Shown: one piece after another, positions 17,455 through 25,068 of the stretch
How positions within the stretch are numbered: the first letter of the stretch is position 1
How the letters are laid out: the number at the start of each line of letters is the position of its first letter
DNA from: Chloroflexota bacterium
GTDB taxonomy: Bacteria > Chloroflexota > Anaerolineae > Anaerolineales > UBA11579
NCBI GenBank assembly: GCA_019456165.1
Contig: VRUJ01000013.1
Location: 26,764 to 90,763 of the forward strand
Length of the DNA stretch: 64,000 nucleotides
Reading direction: 5' to 3'
Translations under genes and position numbers: made by a program
Notes under the pieces: generated by a model
What the model saw: only the letters and a program-made list of their open reading frames with translations
Told to the model about the DNA's origin: nothing
Database searches by the model: none

Positions 17455-17543
17455 TTTCGGCGGCCTGGCTATCTTAGGCACCTGTTGGTGCCCTTAGACC
17501 CACAGCTTTGCGTCCTTGGCTTTCGCCAAGTTTGCCTTTATCG
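17455..17543 (-). promoter_or_regulatory. Cyclic-di-GMP-I (GEMM) riboswitch, copy B
   Basis: Same conserved blocks as copy A on the minus strand: GATAAAGGCAAAC, a CTTGG/CCAAG hairpin enclosing CGAAAG, GGACGCAAAGC, GGGTCTAA, the identical GGCACC-AACA-GGTGCC hairpin and GCCAGGCCGCCG. It is almost identical to copy C. Between B and A I see only a weak four-base hairpin before a T run (17399-17406), so an independent expression platform is doubtful. Confidence 0.9.
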
Positions 17544-17568
17544 TGTATTCGGTTATTAAGGTGCTAAC

Positions 17569-17594
17569 AAAAAGGCCCGGCATTTTGCCAGGCC
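17569..17594 (-). terminator. Intrinsic terminator between riboswitch copies C and B
   Basis: On the minus strand GGCCTGGCA pairs with TGCCGGGCC (nine pairs, one G-U) around a short AAAA-type loop, followed directly by TTTTTG. It is the expression platform of riboswitch copy C. Confidence 0.88.
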
Positions 17595-17613
17595 AAAAAT
17601 TCATGTTGTAGAT

Positions 17614-17702
17614 CTTCGGCGGCCTGGCGATCCTAGGCACCTGTTGGTGCCCTTAAACCCAAAGCTTTGCGTCCTTGGCTTTCGCCAAGTTTGCCTTTAT
17701 CG
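17614..17702 (-). promoter_or_regulatory. Cyclic-di-GMP-I (GEMM) riboswitch, copy C (5'-most)
   Basis: The first aptamer in the transcript, with the same core blocks as copies A and B. It is followed by a strong intrinsic terminator (17569-17594). The 3' strand of the aptamer (17621-17628) is an exact 8-base complement of the 5' arm of that terminator (17587-17594), so aptamer closure and antitermination exclude each other. This gives a readable transcription-control mechanism: the ligand-bound aptamer would free the terminator arm and favour termination. Confidence 0.9.
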
Positions 17703-17725
17703 GAAATTCATGTTAATTTACTACT

Positions 17726-17743
17726 ATTACAGAAACATGTTAC
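17726..17743. repeat. Short sequence shared with the IS256-type ends
   Basis: ATTACAGAAACATGTTAC matches the terminal region of the two IS256-type relics (31509-31527 on the plus strand, 18116-18133 inverted). It may be a solo terminal repeat. It lies just upstream of riboswitch copy C, so its presence raises the question whether the array arrived with or next to an element. Confidence 0.45.
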
Positions 17744-18107
17744 CACGAAAACTTACCTGCGCTCTTAACATTCTCGCAAGTTTAAAAAATCCTCTTGAAT
17801 GAATAGGAACAATTTTTTCAGAACGTAGTTGTAAGTAGTTGATACCAATAAGGCATTTGTCACTGATTTATTAGGACATTTAACCCTATTTGAAATTAAA
17901 TTTATTGCGTAATCTTATATTATATGTCCTGATTTTAAGCTGAATTTCAAGTATAATTTCTCTGTCTTCGATTAAAACTCTAAGATATTCCAGAGAACTT
18001 CCAAACCAACTTAGAGGGAACAAGATTGAAATGAAATGTTAATCTATTTGAATAACAAATCAATATACAATAATATTTAATGATTTCCTATTTAGGACAA
18101 ATGGCGT

Positions 18108-18285
18108 GTTAGTGAAGTATTGTTTCTGTAATTACCAAAAAAATATAGGTCAGGTATTCTTATGGTTGCGAAAACTAGAAAGAAGTTACACATGACCTAT
18201 CAAAAAGATTGTATATTACCAGAAGAATTAATGGACAGATTGCTGCCAATGGATTTATGACCATCGGCATTCCGAAAAATTGAGG
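18108..18285 (+). mobile_element. Relic of the left end of an IS256-type element
   Basis: Bases 18108-18211 match, with about 85 percent identity by eye, the inverted copy at 31430-31533. The shared block covers a TGTTAGTG end, TTGTTTCTGTAAT, a leader, and the transposase start MTYQ(K/Q)D. After the start (18191) the frame reads ILPEELMD and then ends; a shifted frame gives QIAANGF, which is how IS256-family transposases of this group continue. So this is a decayed 5' fragment with frameshifts, not a gene. It ends about 60 bases before the large HD-GYP gene and could contribute to its promoter. Confidence 0.65.
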
Positions 18286-18342
18286 GGCTATTGCACTCGC
18301 TCCGTTCAGTGGTCTATTTATTAATTCAGGGAGGGTTCAACC

Positions 18343-21300
18343 ATGTTAGAAAAAGTAAAGCTGTTTCTAGCACCAAAAATATTCGAAGATGGGGAAAAAA
18401 CGCGCGTCGCGAGACTGCTAAATATCCTTTTGTTAGCCACAATCCCATCGTTGGCATTGTTTATTATTATATCCGTACTTTTTAGCCCCACTATGGCGCA
18501 GCAGTGGCCTATCATTGGTTTCTTATTCTTATTAGCCGTGGGGGTATACGGATTGATGCGCAAAGGCCGCGTTAAGCTTGCCAGCTTTTCATTCGCTACC
18601 GGGTTATGGGCAGCGCTGACCTTCGCTGCTATTACTTCTGGAGGTGTTCAATCTCCAGGTTATATAAGCCTTATTAACGCGGTATTTGTTGCCGGCCTGC
18701 TCCTGGGTACGCGGGTTGGAATCACCTTCGCGGCAGTCAGCATTTTTACAGGATTAGCGCTGATCTATGCAGAGCTGAACGGTCTATTACCTCCACCTTG
18801 GATTGATCACACCCTAATTTCATTTTGGCTCCCCCAAGGGTTCTCCTTCATCATGGCAGCAATGATACTCTATTTGGCAACCAGTAGTATTAAACAAGCC
18901 TTGAATCGTGCCCAGTTGGAAATCGTCGAGCGTAAGCAAGCAGAAGGTGAGCTGCGTGAAGCATACCAAAATATTGATAACTTATTTAACGCTATCGGTC
19001 ATCAAACGCTGATTCTGGATCCAGAATTTCACATAAGATCAGCCAACGAAGCTGTCCTTGAGAAAATTGGTATGTCGCATGAAGAAATCCGAGGAAAAAA
19101 GTGTTATGAGATCTATCATGAGGCCAACGAACCTCCTGTAGGCTGCCCATGTAATAAAATAAAATTGACGGACCAAATCGAAACTGCTGAAATGGAAATA
19201 GAAGCTTTTGATGAAACTTACTTGGTCTCATGCACACCTATACACGATGAGGCTGGTCAACTCGCACAAGTTATTCATATAGCGACCGATATCACCGAGC
19301 TTAAACACACCCACGATGAACTACAGCATTTGAAAAAATTCAACGAAAGTATCATTCACAACATGCTGGAAGGGATTATGGTTATGGATGTTGAAGGAAT
19401 TATTACCTTCATCAACCCGGCTTTATTAGTTTTACTGGGATACTCACCAGAGGAGATAATTGGCCAGCATTGGAAGAATATCGTGCCGCAGGATCAACAC
19501 GAAATTGCTGATGGAGCAGAGGAGCGGCGTGCCAGAGGAGAGATAGGTCACTATGAGTTAATCCTCACTAACAAAAAGGGGATTAGTTTTCCTGTGCTTG
19601 TTGGTAGCGGGATAATGTATGATAAAGAAGAATTCGTGGGCAGCATTGCTGTCTTTACTGATATTAGCGAGAGTAAATTGGCTGAAGAAGCCTTGCGGGA
19701 AAGCGAGCTGCGTTACCGTGCGGTCGTTGAAGACCAAACAGAGATGATAATTCGCTACCTGCCTGATAACACCCTCACTTTCGTGAATGAAGCTTTCTGT
19801 ACCCATACCGGGAAACAACGCGAGGAATTAATTGCTCAGAGCTGGGTACCACTGGTATCCAAAGATAATAGGGAAATGGTTCTAAAGCATATCGCTTCTC
19901 TGGATCAGGAAACACCGTTTGTCACCTTCGAACAGAGGAGTTTTAGTCGTAATAAAGAATTGCAGTGGGAGCAGTGGACCAACCGGGTGTTATTTGATGA
20001 GAATGACCAAATCATAGAGTATCAAGGTATTGGTAGAGTAATTACCAAACGAAAACAAACAGAAGAGGCTTTACAAAGACATACGCACGACCTTGGGGAA
20101 CGAGTAAAAGAACTAAACTGCCTGTATGGTATTTCCAAGTTGATTGAAAAAGAGGGGTTATCGATGGCGGAGATCCTAGAAGAGGCGGTTGAAATTATCC
20201 CTCCCGGCTGGCATTATCCGGAGATTACTTGTGCGCGTATTGAAGTTAGAGGCAATGAATACAAAACAACTAATTATAAGGAAACAAAGTGGAAACAAGA
20301 GGCTGATATTGTTTTGAATACGGAAAAAATCGGGGCTGTTGAAGTCAATTATTTAGAAGAAATGCCTGAATTGGATGAAGGACCTTTCCTCAAAGAGGAG
20401 AGAAATCTGATTAATGTAATTGCAGAACGGTTGGGAGATATGTTGGCACGGTACAAGCAGGATGATCAGATCCAGTGCCAAATCCAACGGCTGGGCGCAT
20501 TGCGCGAAATTGATAGAGCTATTAGCGGCAGTCTCGACTTACGGATCACCCTAAATGTGGTTCTCGACCAGGTTGTCTCTCAATTAAATTTGGATGCAGC
20601 AGCTGTGTTATTGGTGGACTCACTGCATAGCCTGAAGTATACAGCAGGAAAAGGGTTTCGGTCTTTTGATGAAATTAGCTCTGCGCGCCTCCGAGTGGGG
20701 GAGAGTTATGCTGGCCGGGCAGCCTTGGAACGGCGGACATTTAGCTTATCTGATATACAAGAACTTGATGTGCCTTCAGAATTCAACACCTTTTTACAGA
20801 CAGAAGGTTTTGTGCACTATCGTGCCGTCCCTTTGATCTCAAAAGGAGAGGTCCTAGGTGTTCTCGAAATATATAACCGCACTGCCGTTGATACTAGCGC
20901 TGGGTGGATGGAGTTCCTAGAAACTTTAACCGGGCAGGCCGCGATTGCGATTAACAACGCCACACTCTTTGATAGTTTACAGTCTGCAAAAACTGGGTTA
21001 GAGGTGGCTTATGACGCTACCCTGGAAGGCTGGGTGCGTGCCCTGGATATGCGCGATAAGGAAACCGAAGGCCATACCAGACGGGTGACTGAAGTAACCC
21101 TACGATTAGCCGCCCAAATGGGTGTACCCTCGAATAAGTTGATCCACTACTCGCGCGGCGCGCTGCTGCATGACATCGGTAAGATGACAGTTGGCGATGA
21201 AATTTTACATAAGCCGGGCCCTTTGAGTGACGAAGAATGGGAGATAATGCGTAAGCATCCTGAATATGCGCGTGATTTCTTGGCAGGCATCGAGTATCTG

Positions 21301-21573
21301 GAACCAGCATTAGAGATCCCCTACAGCCATCACGAAAAGTGGGACGGGACTGGATATCCTCAAGGTTTGGAAGGTGAGCAAATCCCATTGGCGGCTCGCA
21401 TCTTCGCGATAGTTGATGTATGGGATGCGCTAAGCAACGACCGGCCCTATCGCAAAGCATGGTCTAAAAAGAAAGTACACAAGCATTTACGGGACAATTC
21501 TGGCTCACACTTTGATCCGCAAGTGGTTGAGGCGTTTTCGAAGACGCTCGAGAATGAAAGAGAGTTAATGTAG
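18343..21573 (+). CDS. Membrane sensor with PAS repeats, GAF and HD-GYP phosphodiesterase domain
   Basis: A 1076-residue signalling protein. About six transmembrane helices fill residues 25-185, as in MASE-type sensor domains. Then come PAS domains at about 215-325, 330-440 and 455-575, a cysteine-bearing segment in the first (KCYEIYH and CPCNK), a short unassigned region, and a GAF domain at about 715-860. The HD-GYP domain covers about 885-1065 with HTRRVTEVT, LLHDIGKM, SHHEKWDGTGYP and DVWDALSNDRPYR, all metal and GYP residues intact. It should degrade cyclic di-GMP, the ligand of the riboswitches 600 bases upstream. GGAGG precedes the ATG. It is a single-gene unit, divergent from the riboswitch transcript. 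Confidence 0.9.
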   Translation: MLEKVKLFLAPKIFEDGEKTRVARLLNILLLATIPSLALFIIISVLFSPTMAQQWPIIGFLFLLAVGVYGLMRKGRVKLASFSFATGLWAALTFAAITSGGVQSPGYISLINAVFVAGLLLGTRVGITFAAVSIFTGLALIYAELNGLLPPPWIDHTLISFWLPQGFSFIMAAMILYLATSSIKQALNRAQLEIVERKQAEGELREAYQNIDNLFNAIGHQTLILDPEFHIRSANEAVLEKIGMSHEEIRGKKCYEIYHEANEPPVGCPCNKIKLTDQIETAEMEIEAFDETYLVSCTPIHDEAGQLAQVIHIATDITELKHTHDELQHLKKFNESIIHNMLEGIMVMDVEGIITFINPALLVLLGYSPEEIIGQHWKNIVPQDQHEIADGAEERRARGEIGHYELILTNKKGISFPVLVGSGIMYDKEEFVGSIAVFTDISESKLAEEALRESELRYRAVVEDQTEMIIRYLPDNTLTFVNEAFCTHTGKQREELIAQSWVPLVSKDNREMVLKHIASLDQETPFVTFEQRSFSRNKELQWEQWTNRVLFDENDQIIEYQGIGRVITKRKQTEEALQRHTHDLGERVKELNCLYGISKLIEKEGLSMAEILEEAVEIIPPGWHYPEITCARIEVRGNEYKTTNYKETKWKQEADIVLNTEKIGAVEVNYLEEMPELDEGPFLKEERNLINVIAERLGDMLARYKQDDQIQCQIQRLGALREIDRAISGSLDLRITLNVVLDQVVSQLNLDAAAVLLVDSLHSLKYTAGKGFRSFDEISSARLRVGESYAGRAALERRTFSLSDIQELDVPSEFNTFLQTEGFVHYRAVPLISKGEVLGVLEIYNRTAVDTSAGWMEFLETLTGQAAIAINNATLFDSLQSAKTGLEVAYDATLEGWVRALDMRDKETEGHTRRVTEVTLRLAAQMGVPSNKLIHYSRGALLHDIGKMTVGDEILHKPGPLSDEEWEIMRKHPEYARDFLAGIEYLEPALEIPYSHHEKWDGTGYPQGLEGEQIPLAARIFAIVDVWDALSNDRPYRKAWSKKKVHKHLRDNSGSHFDPQVVEAFSKTLENERELM

Positions 21574-21845
21574 AGAAGAAAACGCGTCGAAATTTGACAC
21601 ATTAATTTCGTGGTTTAATCTTTCTTTTCAATTTTCAATTCTTATTATTCTCAAGCAGTTTAGGTTGCGTAAAGAGTAAACGCTCCTCGTAATAACTATA
21701 GACACTTATTTTTTTATGGTATACAGAACAAAGAAACTTTGATTAGGGATAAATTAGTAACCCCAATTGGTGAAGTACATTAAAAGAGAAGGTAAGTTCA
21801 ACAGTAAAAAGTTCACCGAGTTTATTAATGAGGCCCTGAAAGAGG

Positions 21846-22502
21846 TTAGGTTTCCAGGAAAGTACCTAATGCCTTCACAATAATTGCATACTCACCTTTG
21901 GGTTCAATCTTCTGAACCTTTTGAGAAAATATTGGAAACCAACGTCTTAAATGCTTATCCAAAAAAGCCCGTTGCGCTTTCTGGGTGTTGGCTATCTCTA
22001 CCAATTCATTCGTTTCCAAAGCTGCGGCTTCCAACCCGCACAAATATGACATGAACTCCAATTCTACTGCCAGGTGGTCAGGCAATTCATTCAGACTGTT
22101 TGAGAGTTCAAGACCAAAATGATTGTATTGCCTTTCAAGTTGGGCTGCAACCCAACCCCTACCTCGACCTTCTGGGGCAAGAGTCAACGACTCATAAGGA
22201 GGTACTAGCGGTTTTATCAGAAACAACCGATTGTATTCCTGAACGAGTTTGCTAACACCCGTTTCATCCAAGGACAATAGTTGTTTTAATAAAGAACGTA
22301 TAGAGCCTGCGAACTGTTTATCTTTCCAGAGAAATTCCATCTGCAGCAGTTCTGTAGACCCATTCCGAAGCACCTCTAACAAATGCTGATCTGGGTAAAG
22401 AAATAACCAAGCAAAAAAGCGGAATAAAGTTTGCTGCAGGATTACAGTTTCAATCGAAGAGTTGATGGGAAACTCAGAAAGTGAAGTCCCTGCTCCATCC
22501 AT
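21846..22502 (-). CDS. TorD/DmsD-family molybdoenzyme chaperone
   Basis: A 218-residue all-helical protein. The segment FRFFAWLFLYPDQHLLEVL near residue 28 and the later EYNRLFLIKPLVPPYESL (near residue 88), which is the family's conserved YxxLF...PPYES element, identify the TorD/NarJ group. These cytoplasmic chaperones bind the Tat signal of the catalytic subunit and help insert the molybdenum cofactor. It is the last gene of the molybdoenzyme operon, 20 bases after the NrfD gene. Confidence 0.82.
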   Translation of the reverse strand: MDGAGTSLSEFPINSSIETVILQQTLFRFFAWLFLYPDQHLLEVLRNGSTELLQMEFLWKDKQFAGSIRSLLKQLLSLDETGVSKLVQEYNRLFLIKPLVPPYESLTLAPEGRGRGWVAAQLERQYNHFGLELSNSLNELPDHLAVELEFMSYLCGLEAAALETNELVEIANTQKAQRAFLDKHLRRWFPIFSQKVQKIEPKGEYAIIVKALGTFLET

Positions 22503-22522
22503 TTTCAGTATATTCTCTTGAA

Positions 22523-24289
22523 TTAAGAAACTTCTCTTTCAGGAAACAATTCATAAACAATCGCGGCTAAGAAAACCAACATTACACCACCAATGAACAA
22601 AGCAGGTGAATATGGCAAGCGCGGGTTGCTGAACGACTCGTTGGTGGGAATTCCAATCGGAGCAGCCAGGAAGAAGTAGCTCACGAATTGCAAAGCAAAC
22701 CCGATTACTACCAAACCCAGGGACAAAATGGACCGTGTGGTTAATCCCGTCTCTGGTCCTGGTTTTCTTTCTACGATTGGATCGGACTTTGAAGCCTCAA
22801 CTTCCATAATTGGGAATATTTTAAGAAAAGTTATAAATAGTAAAACTCCAAAAGCCAATAACCCTAGAATAATGCTGTATTCAACCCAAGTAGGGCTATA
22901 AGAGCCAACATTGTAAGGAAGCAATGTGCCATGCGTTTGAGAGGGTACGACTATTAAGTACCTTTTCGCAATGGCTGCCAAATTAACCAAGATCCCAGAT
23001 AGAACACTCCGGGCAATAATACTTTCTCTCAAGAAAGGGATATAGGAAACGATTGAGAGCAACGCCAGGATTGCAGCCGCCAATGGCAGCCACTGCATAA
23101 ATGTCGTAGGTAACCCAATCACAGCTTGTTCGGTTGGGTTGAAAACTTCAATTGCCAGAACTGCCAGCAAAGCGATTGTAAATGTCCCTGTTGCGCGGGC
23201 TAACCGCCGTGTCGTACGCCGAAAATTAGGATTTTCAATTATTTTCGGACTCGGAAGATATGGCGAAATTAAGATTCCTGCGGAAACAACCAACGTAAGG
23301 ACAACTCCCCAAAATAGCCATGCATATTCCCCAATTAAAATAGCGTCTGATACACGCGCTTCATGCGGAGCCGCGGCATAGGATCCTGTCAACCAGTCGA
23401 CTACCATAAAATAGAGATATGTCAAAATTAGGATTATTGTGAAATTTCCCATCCACTTGAAAATCTCTGGTTTGAGCTGCTCCTCCAAACCTAAGACTTT
23501 ACGCAGGATTGCAGTAATGATCATCAGAACACCAATCCCGGAGATACCAGCCATAATGACAAATGCAGGAGCTTGAAGAGAACCAAACCAACCCGGTCGA
23601 CCTGCTTGTAAACCGAAGACGAAACCTAAGGTAGAGTGAGCGGTGATTAGCAAAGGCAAGATGGCTATTGATAGCCAAAGACTGGTAGTTGAATGCCTGG
23701 CCCGTTCTGCTGGAGTGTCTCGATAACCAGCTGCTATTAACTTATATAAGGATTGAAACCGGCTAGATTTCTGGGCCATTATGGCTGCATCCCGGCGTAC
23801 ATCCAAGTATAGATAGACCATACTGCCAAACAAATATCCAGAAATCACAAGGGTGAACGTGCCAAAGAAAGGAGATTGCGGCCTGGCATATCTAAAAAGA
23901 TTTGTGAGGCCTCGTACTGGCTGGCCCAAATCTGGCAATATGGTTAGCCCTGCCAAAATAAGCGAGATGACTGTTACCACTTCGGCCATGCGTGAGATTG
24001 GCTTAAGTTGTTTAAGGTTTAGCAAGCGGATCAAAGCTGCTAGTGTGATACCAGCAAAACTAACGCCTACAAAATAAATATCAAAGGAAATATATAAACC
24101 CCACGCCGCGCCTCCCATCGTTCCTATATCGCGTAGGCCGGTGACTATCAAACCTTCGCTCCATTGCCTTGAATATGCGTATACACCAAAGCTAATGAAA
24201 CCAACCAGAATCAAGATCGCCGCCTGCCATTTTCGGCTCAGACTTGCTACTCCAAAAGGTAATTGTTCCGTATTAAACCTCATTGTCAC
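22523..24289 (-). CDS. NrfD/PsrC-type membrane subunit, extended
   Basis: A 588-residue integral membrane protein, longer than the usual 320-400 residues. At least twelve hydrophobic segments are visible. The N-terminal part has the NrfD pattern GAAWGLYISFDIYFVGVSFAG and PDLGQP near residue 118. It would exchange electrons with the quinone pool and pass them to or from the ferredoxin subunit. The extra C-terminal half has four or more helices without a motif that I know. It overlaps the ferredoxin stop by four bases (ATGA), so the two are translationally coupled. Confidence 0.85.
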   Translation of the reverse strand: MTMRFNTEQLPFGVASLSRKWQAAILILVGFISFGVYAYSRQWSEGLIVTGLRDIGTMGGAAWGLYISFDIYFVGVSFAGITLAALIRLLNLKQLKPISRMAEVVTVISLILAGLTILPDLGQPVRGLTNLFRYARPQSPFFGTFTLVISGYLFGSMVYLYLDVRRDAAIMAQKSSRFQSLYKLIAAGYRDTPAERARHSTTSLWLSIAILPLLITAHSTLGFVFGLQAGRPGWFGSLQAPAFVIMAGISGIGVLMIITAILRKVLGLEEQLKPEIFKWMGNFTIILILTYLYFMVVDWLTGSYAAAPHEARVSDAILIGEYAWLFWGVVLTLVVSAGILISPYLPSPKIIENPNFRRTTRRLARATGTFTIALLAVLAIEVFNPTEQAVIGLPTTFMQWLPLAAAILALLSIVSYIPFLRESIIARSVLSGILVNLAAIAKRYLIVVPSQTHGTLLPYNVGSYSPTWVEYSIILGLLAFGVLLFITFLKIFPIMEVEASKSDPIVERKPGPETGLTTRSILSLGLVVIGFALQFVSYFFLAAPIGIPTNESFSNPRLPYSPALFIGGVMLVFLAAIVYELFPEREVS

Positions 24290-25026
24290 ACCCTCACATT
24301 TACAATTTCTATTTCTCGGGTTTCCGTTGTCGGTGGATGACCACCGACATAATGCACGCGTGGTTCAGCGCCAACATCCTCGAGATATTGGAACCCAGAC
24401 TGCTCGTGCAATATTTGTGAAGCCTCGCTTTCAGGATCTTCAAGGTCTCCAAAATGCAGCGCGTTTGTGGGACAGTTTGCTGCACAAGCTGGATCTAATC
24501 CATTTTCAACGCGGTGGATACAAAATGTGCATTTTTCGACGACCCCTTTCAAACGCCCACCTCCTGCATTATGACGCATTTCTGGGCCATATTCCAACTC
24601 TAAATCTGGGTTCGCGTAAGGAAGGACCTCCCCATCCAGGATTAATTCTATTTCCCTGTCATCTTCCCAGTTTAAGTAATGACTCTCTGCCGGGTTTCTC
24701 CAATTGAAATAGTTCACTCCGTAGGGACAGGCAACCTCACAATACCGGCATCCAATACACCGATCCCAATCAGTAGCAGTAAAGCCCTCTGCCATCTTAT
24801 AACGAGCACCTACTGGGCAGACTTTCACGCATGGAGGGTTGTCACAATGCATGCATGGGCGAGGCATAAACCAGATGCGTGTGTTGGGGTATTCACCTTC
24901 CTCGAAGCGAAAAACATACATGAAGAAACTACCTTGAGGAGTATTATTTTCAACTTTACAAGCTTCCATACAAGCCCTGCACCCGGTACAACGACTAATA
25001 TCTATTACCATTCCATATTTTGCCAT
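24286..25026 (-). CDS. Four-cluster ferredoxin subunit (DmsB/PsrB/NrfC type)
   Basis: A 246-residue electron-transfer subunit with sixteen cysteines in four 4Fe-4S motifs: CTGCRACMEACK near residue 12, CMHCDNPPCVKVCP near 58, CIGCRYCEVACP near 91, and CTFCIHRV with CAANCP near 168-190. This is the standard arrangement in complex iron-sulfur molybdoenzymes. It has no signal of its own and probably travels with the Tat-exported catalytic subunit. It sits between the catalytic gene (42 bases upstream) and the NrfD gene (4-base overlap). Confidence 0.93.
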   Translation of the reverse strand: MAKYGMVIDISRCTGCRACMEACKVENNTPQGSFFMYVFRFEEGEYPNTRIWFMPRPCMHCDNPPCVKVCPVGARYKMAEGFTATDWDRCIGCRYCEVACPYGVNYFNWRNPAESHYLNWEDDREIELILDGEVLPYANPDLELEYGPEMRHNAGGGRLKGVVEKCTFCIHRVENGLDPACAANCPTNALHFGDLEDPESEASQILHEQSGFQYLEDVGAEPRVHYVGGHPPTTETREIEIVNVRV

Positions 25027-25068
25027 TTTCTTTTCTCCATCAACATTACTTTAGATACTAATAATTCC

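Noticed and set aside
17291..17702. Three regularly spaced near-identical units that look like a short CRISPR or tandem repeat
   Set aside because: Units are about 90 bases with internal hairpins, and the GGCAAAC, GAAA and ACGCAAAGC blocks fit the cyclic-di-GMP-I aptamer; spacing between units is 70-75 bases and no cas gene is present.
21574..21845. Possible decayed gene after the HD-GYP protein
   Set aside because: A short frame near 21716 and a FINEALKE-like stretch near 21815 were seen, but there are too many stops and no recognisable family.
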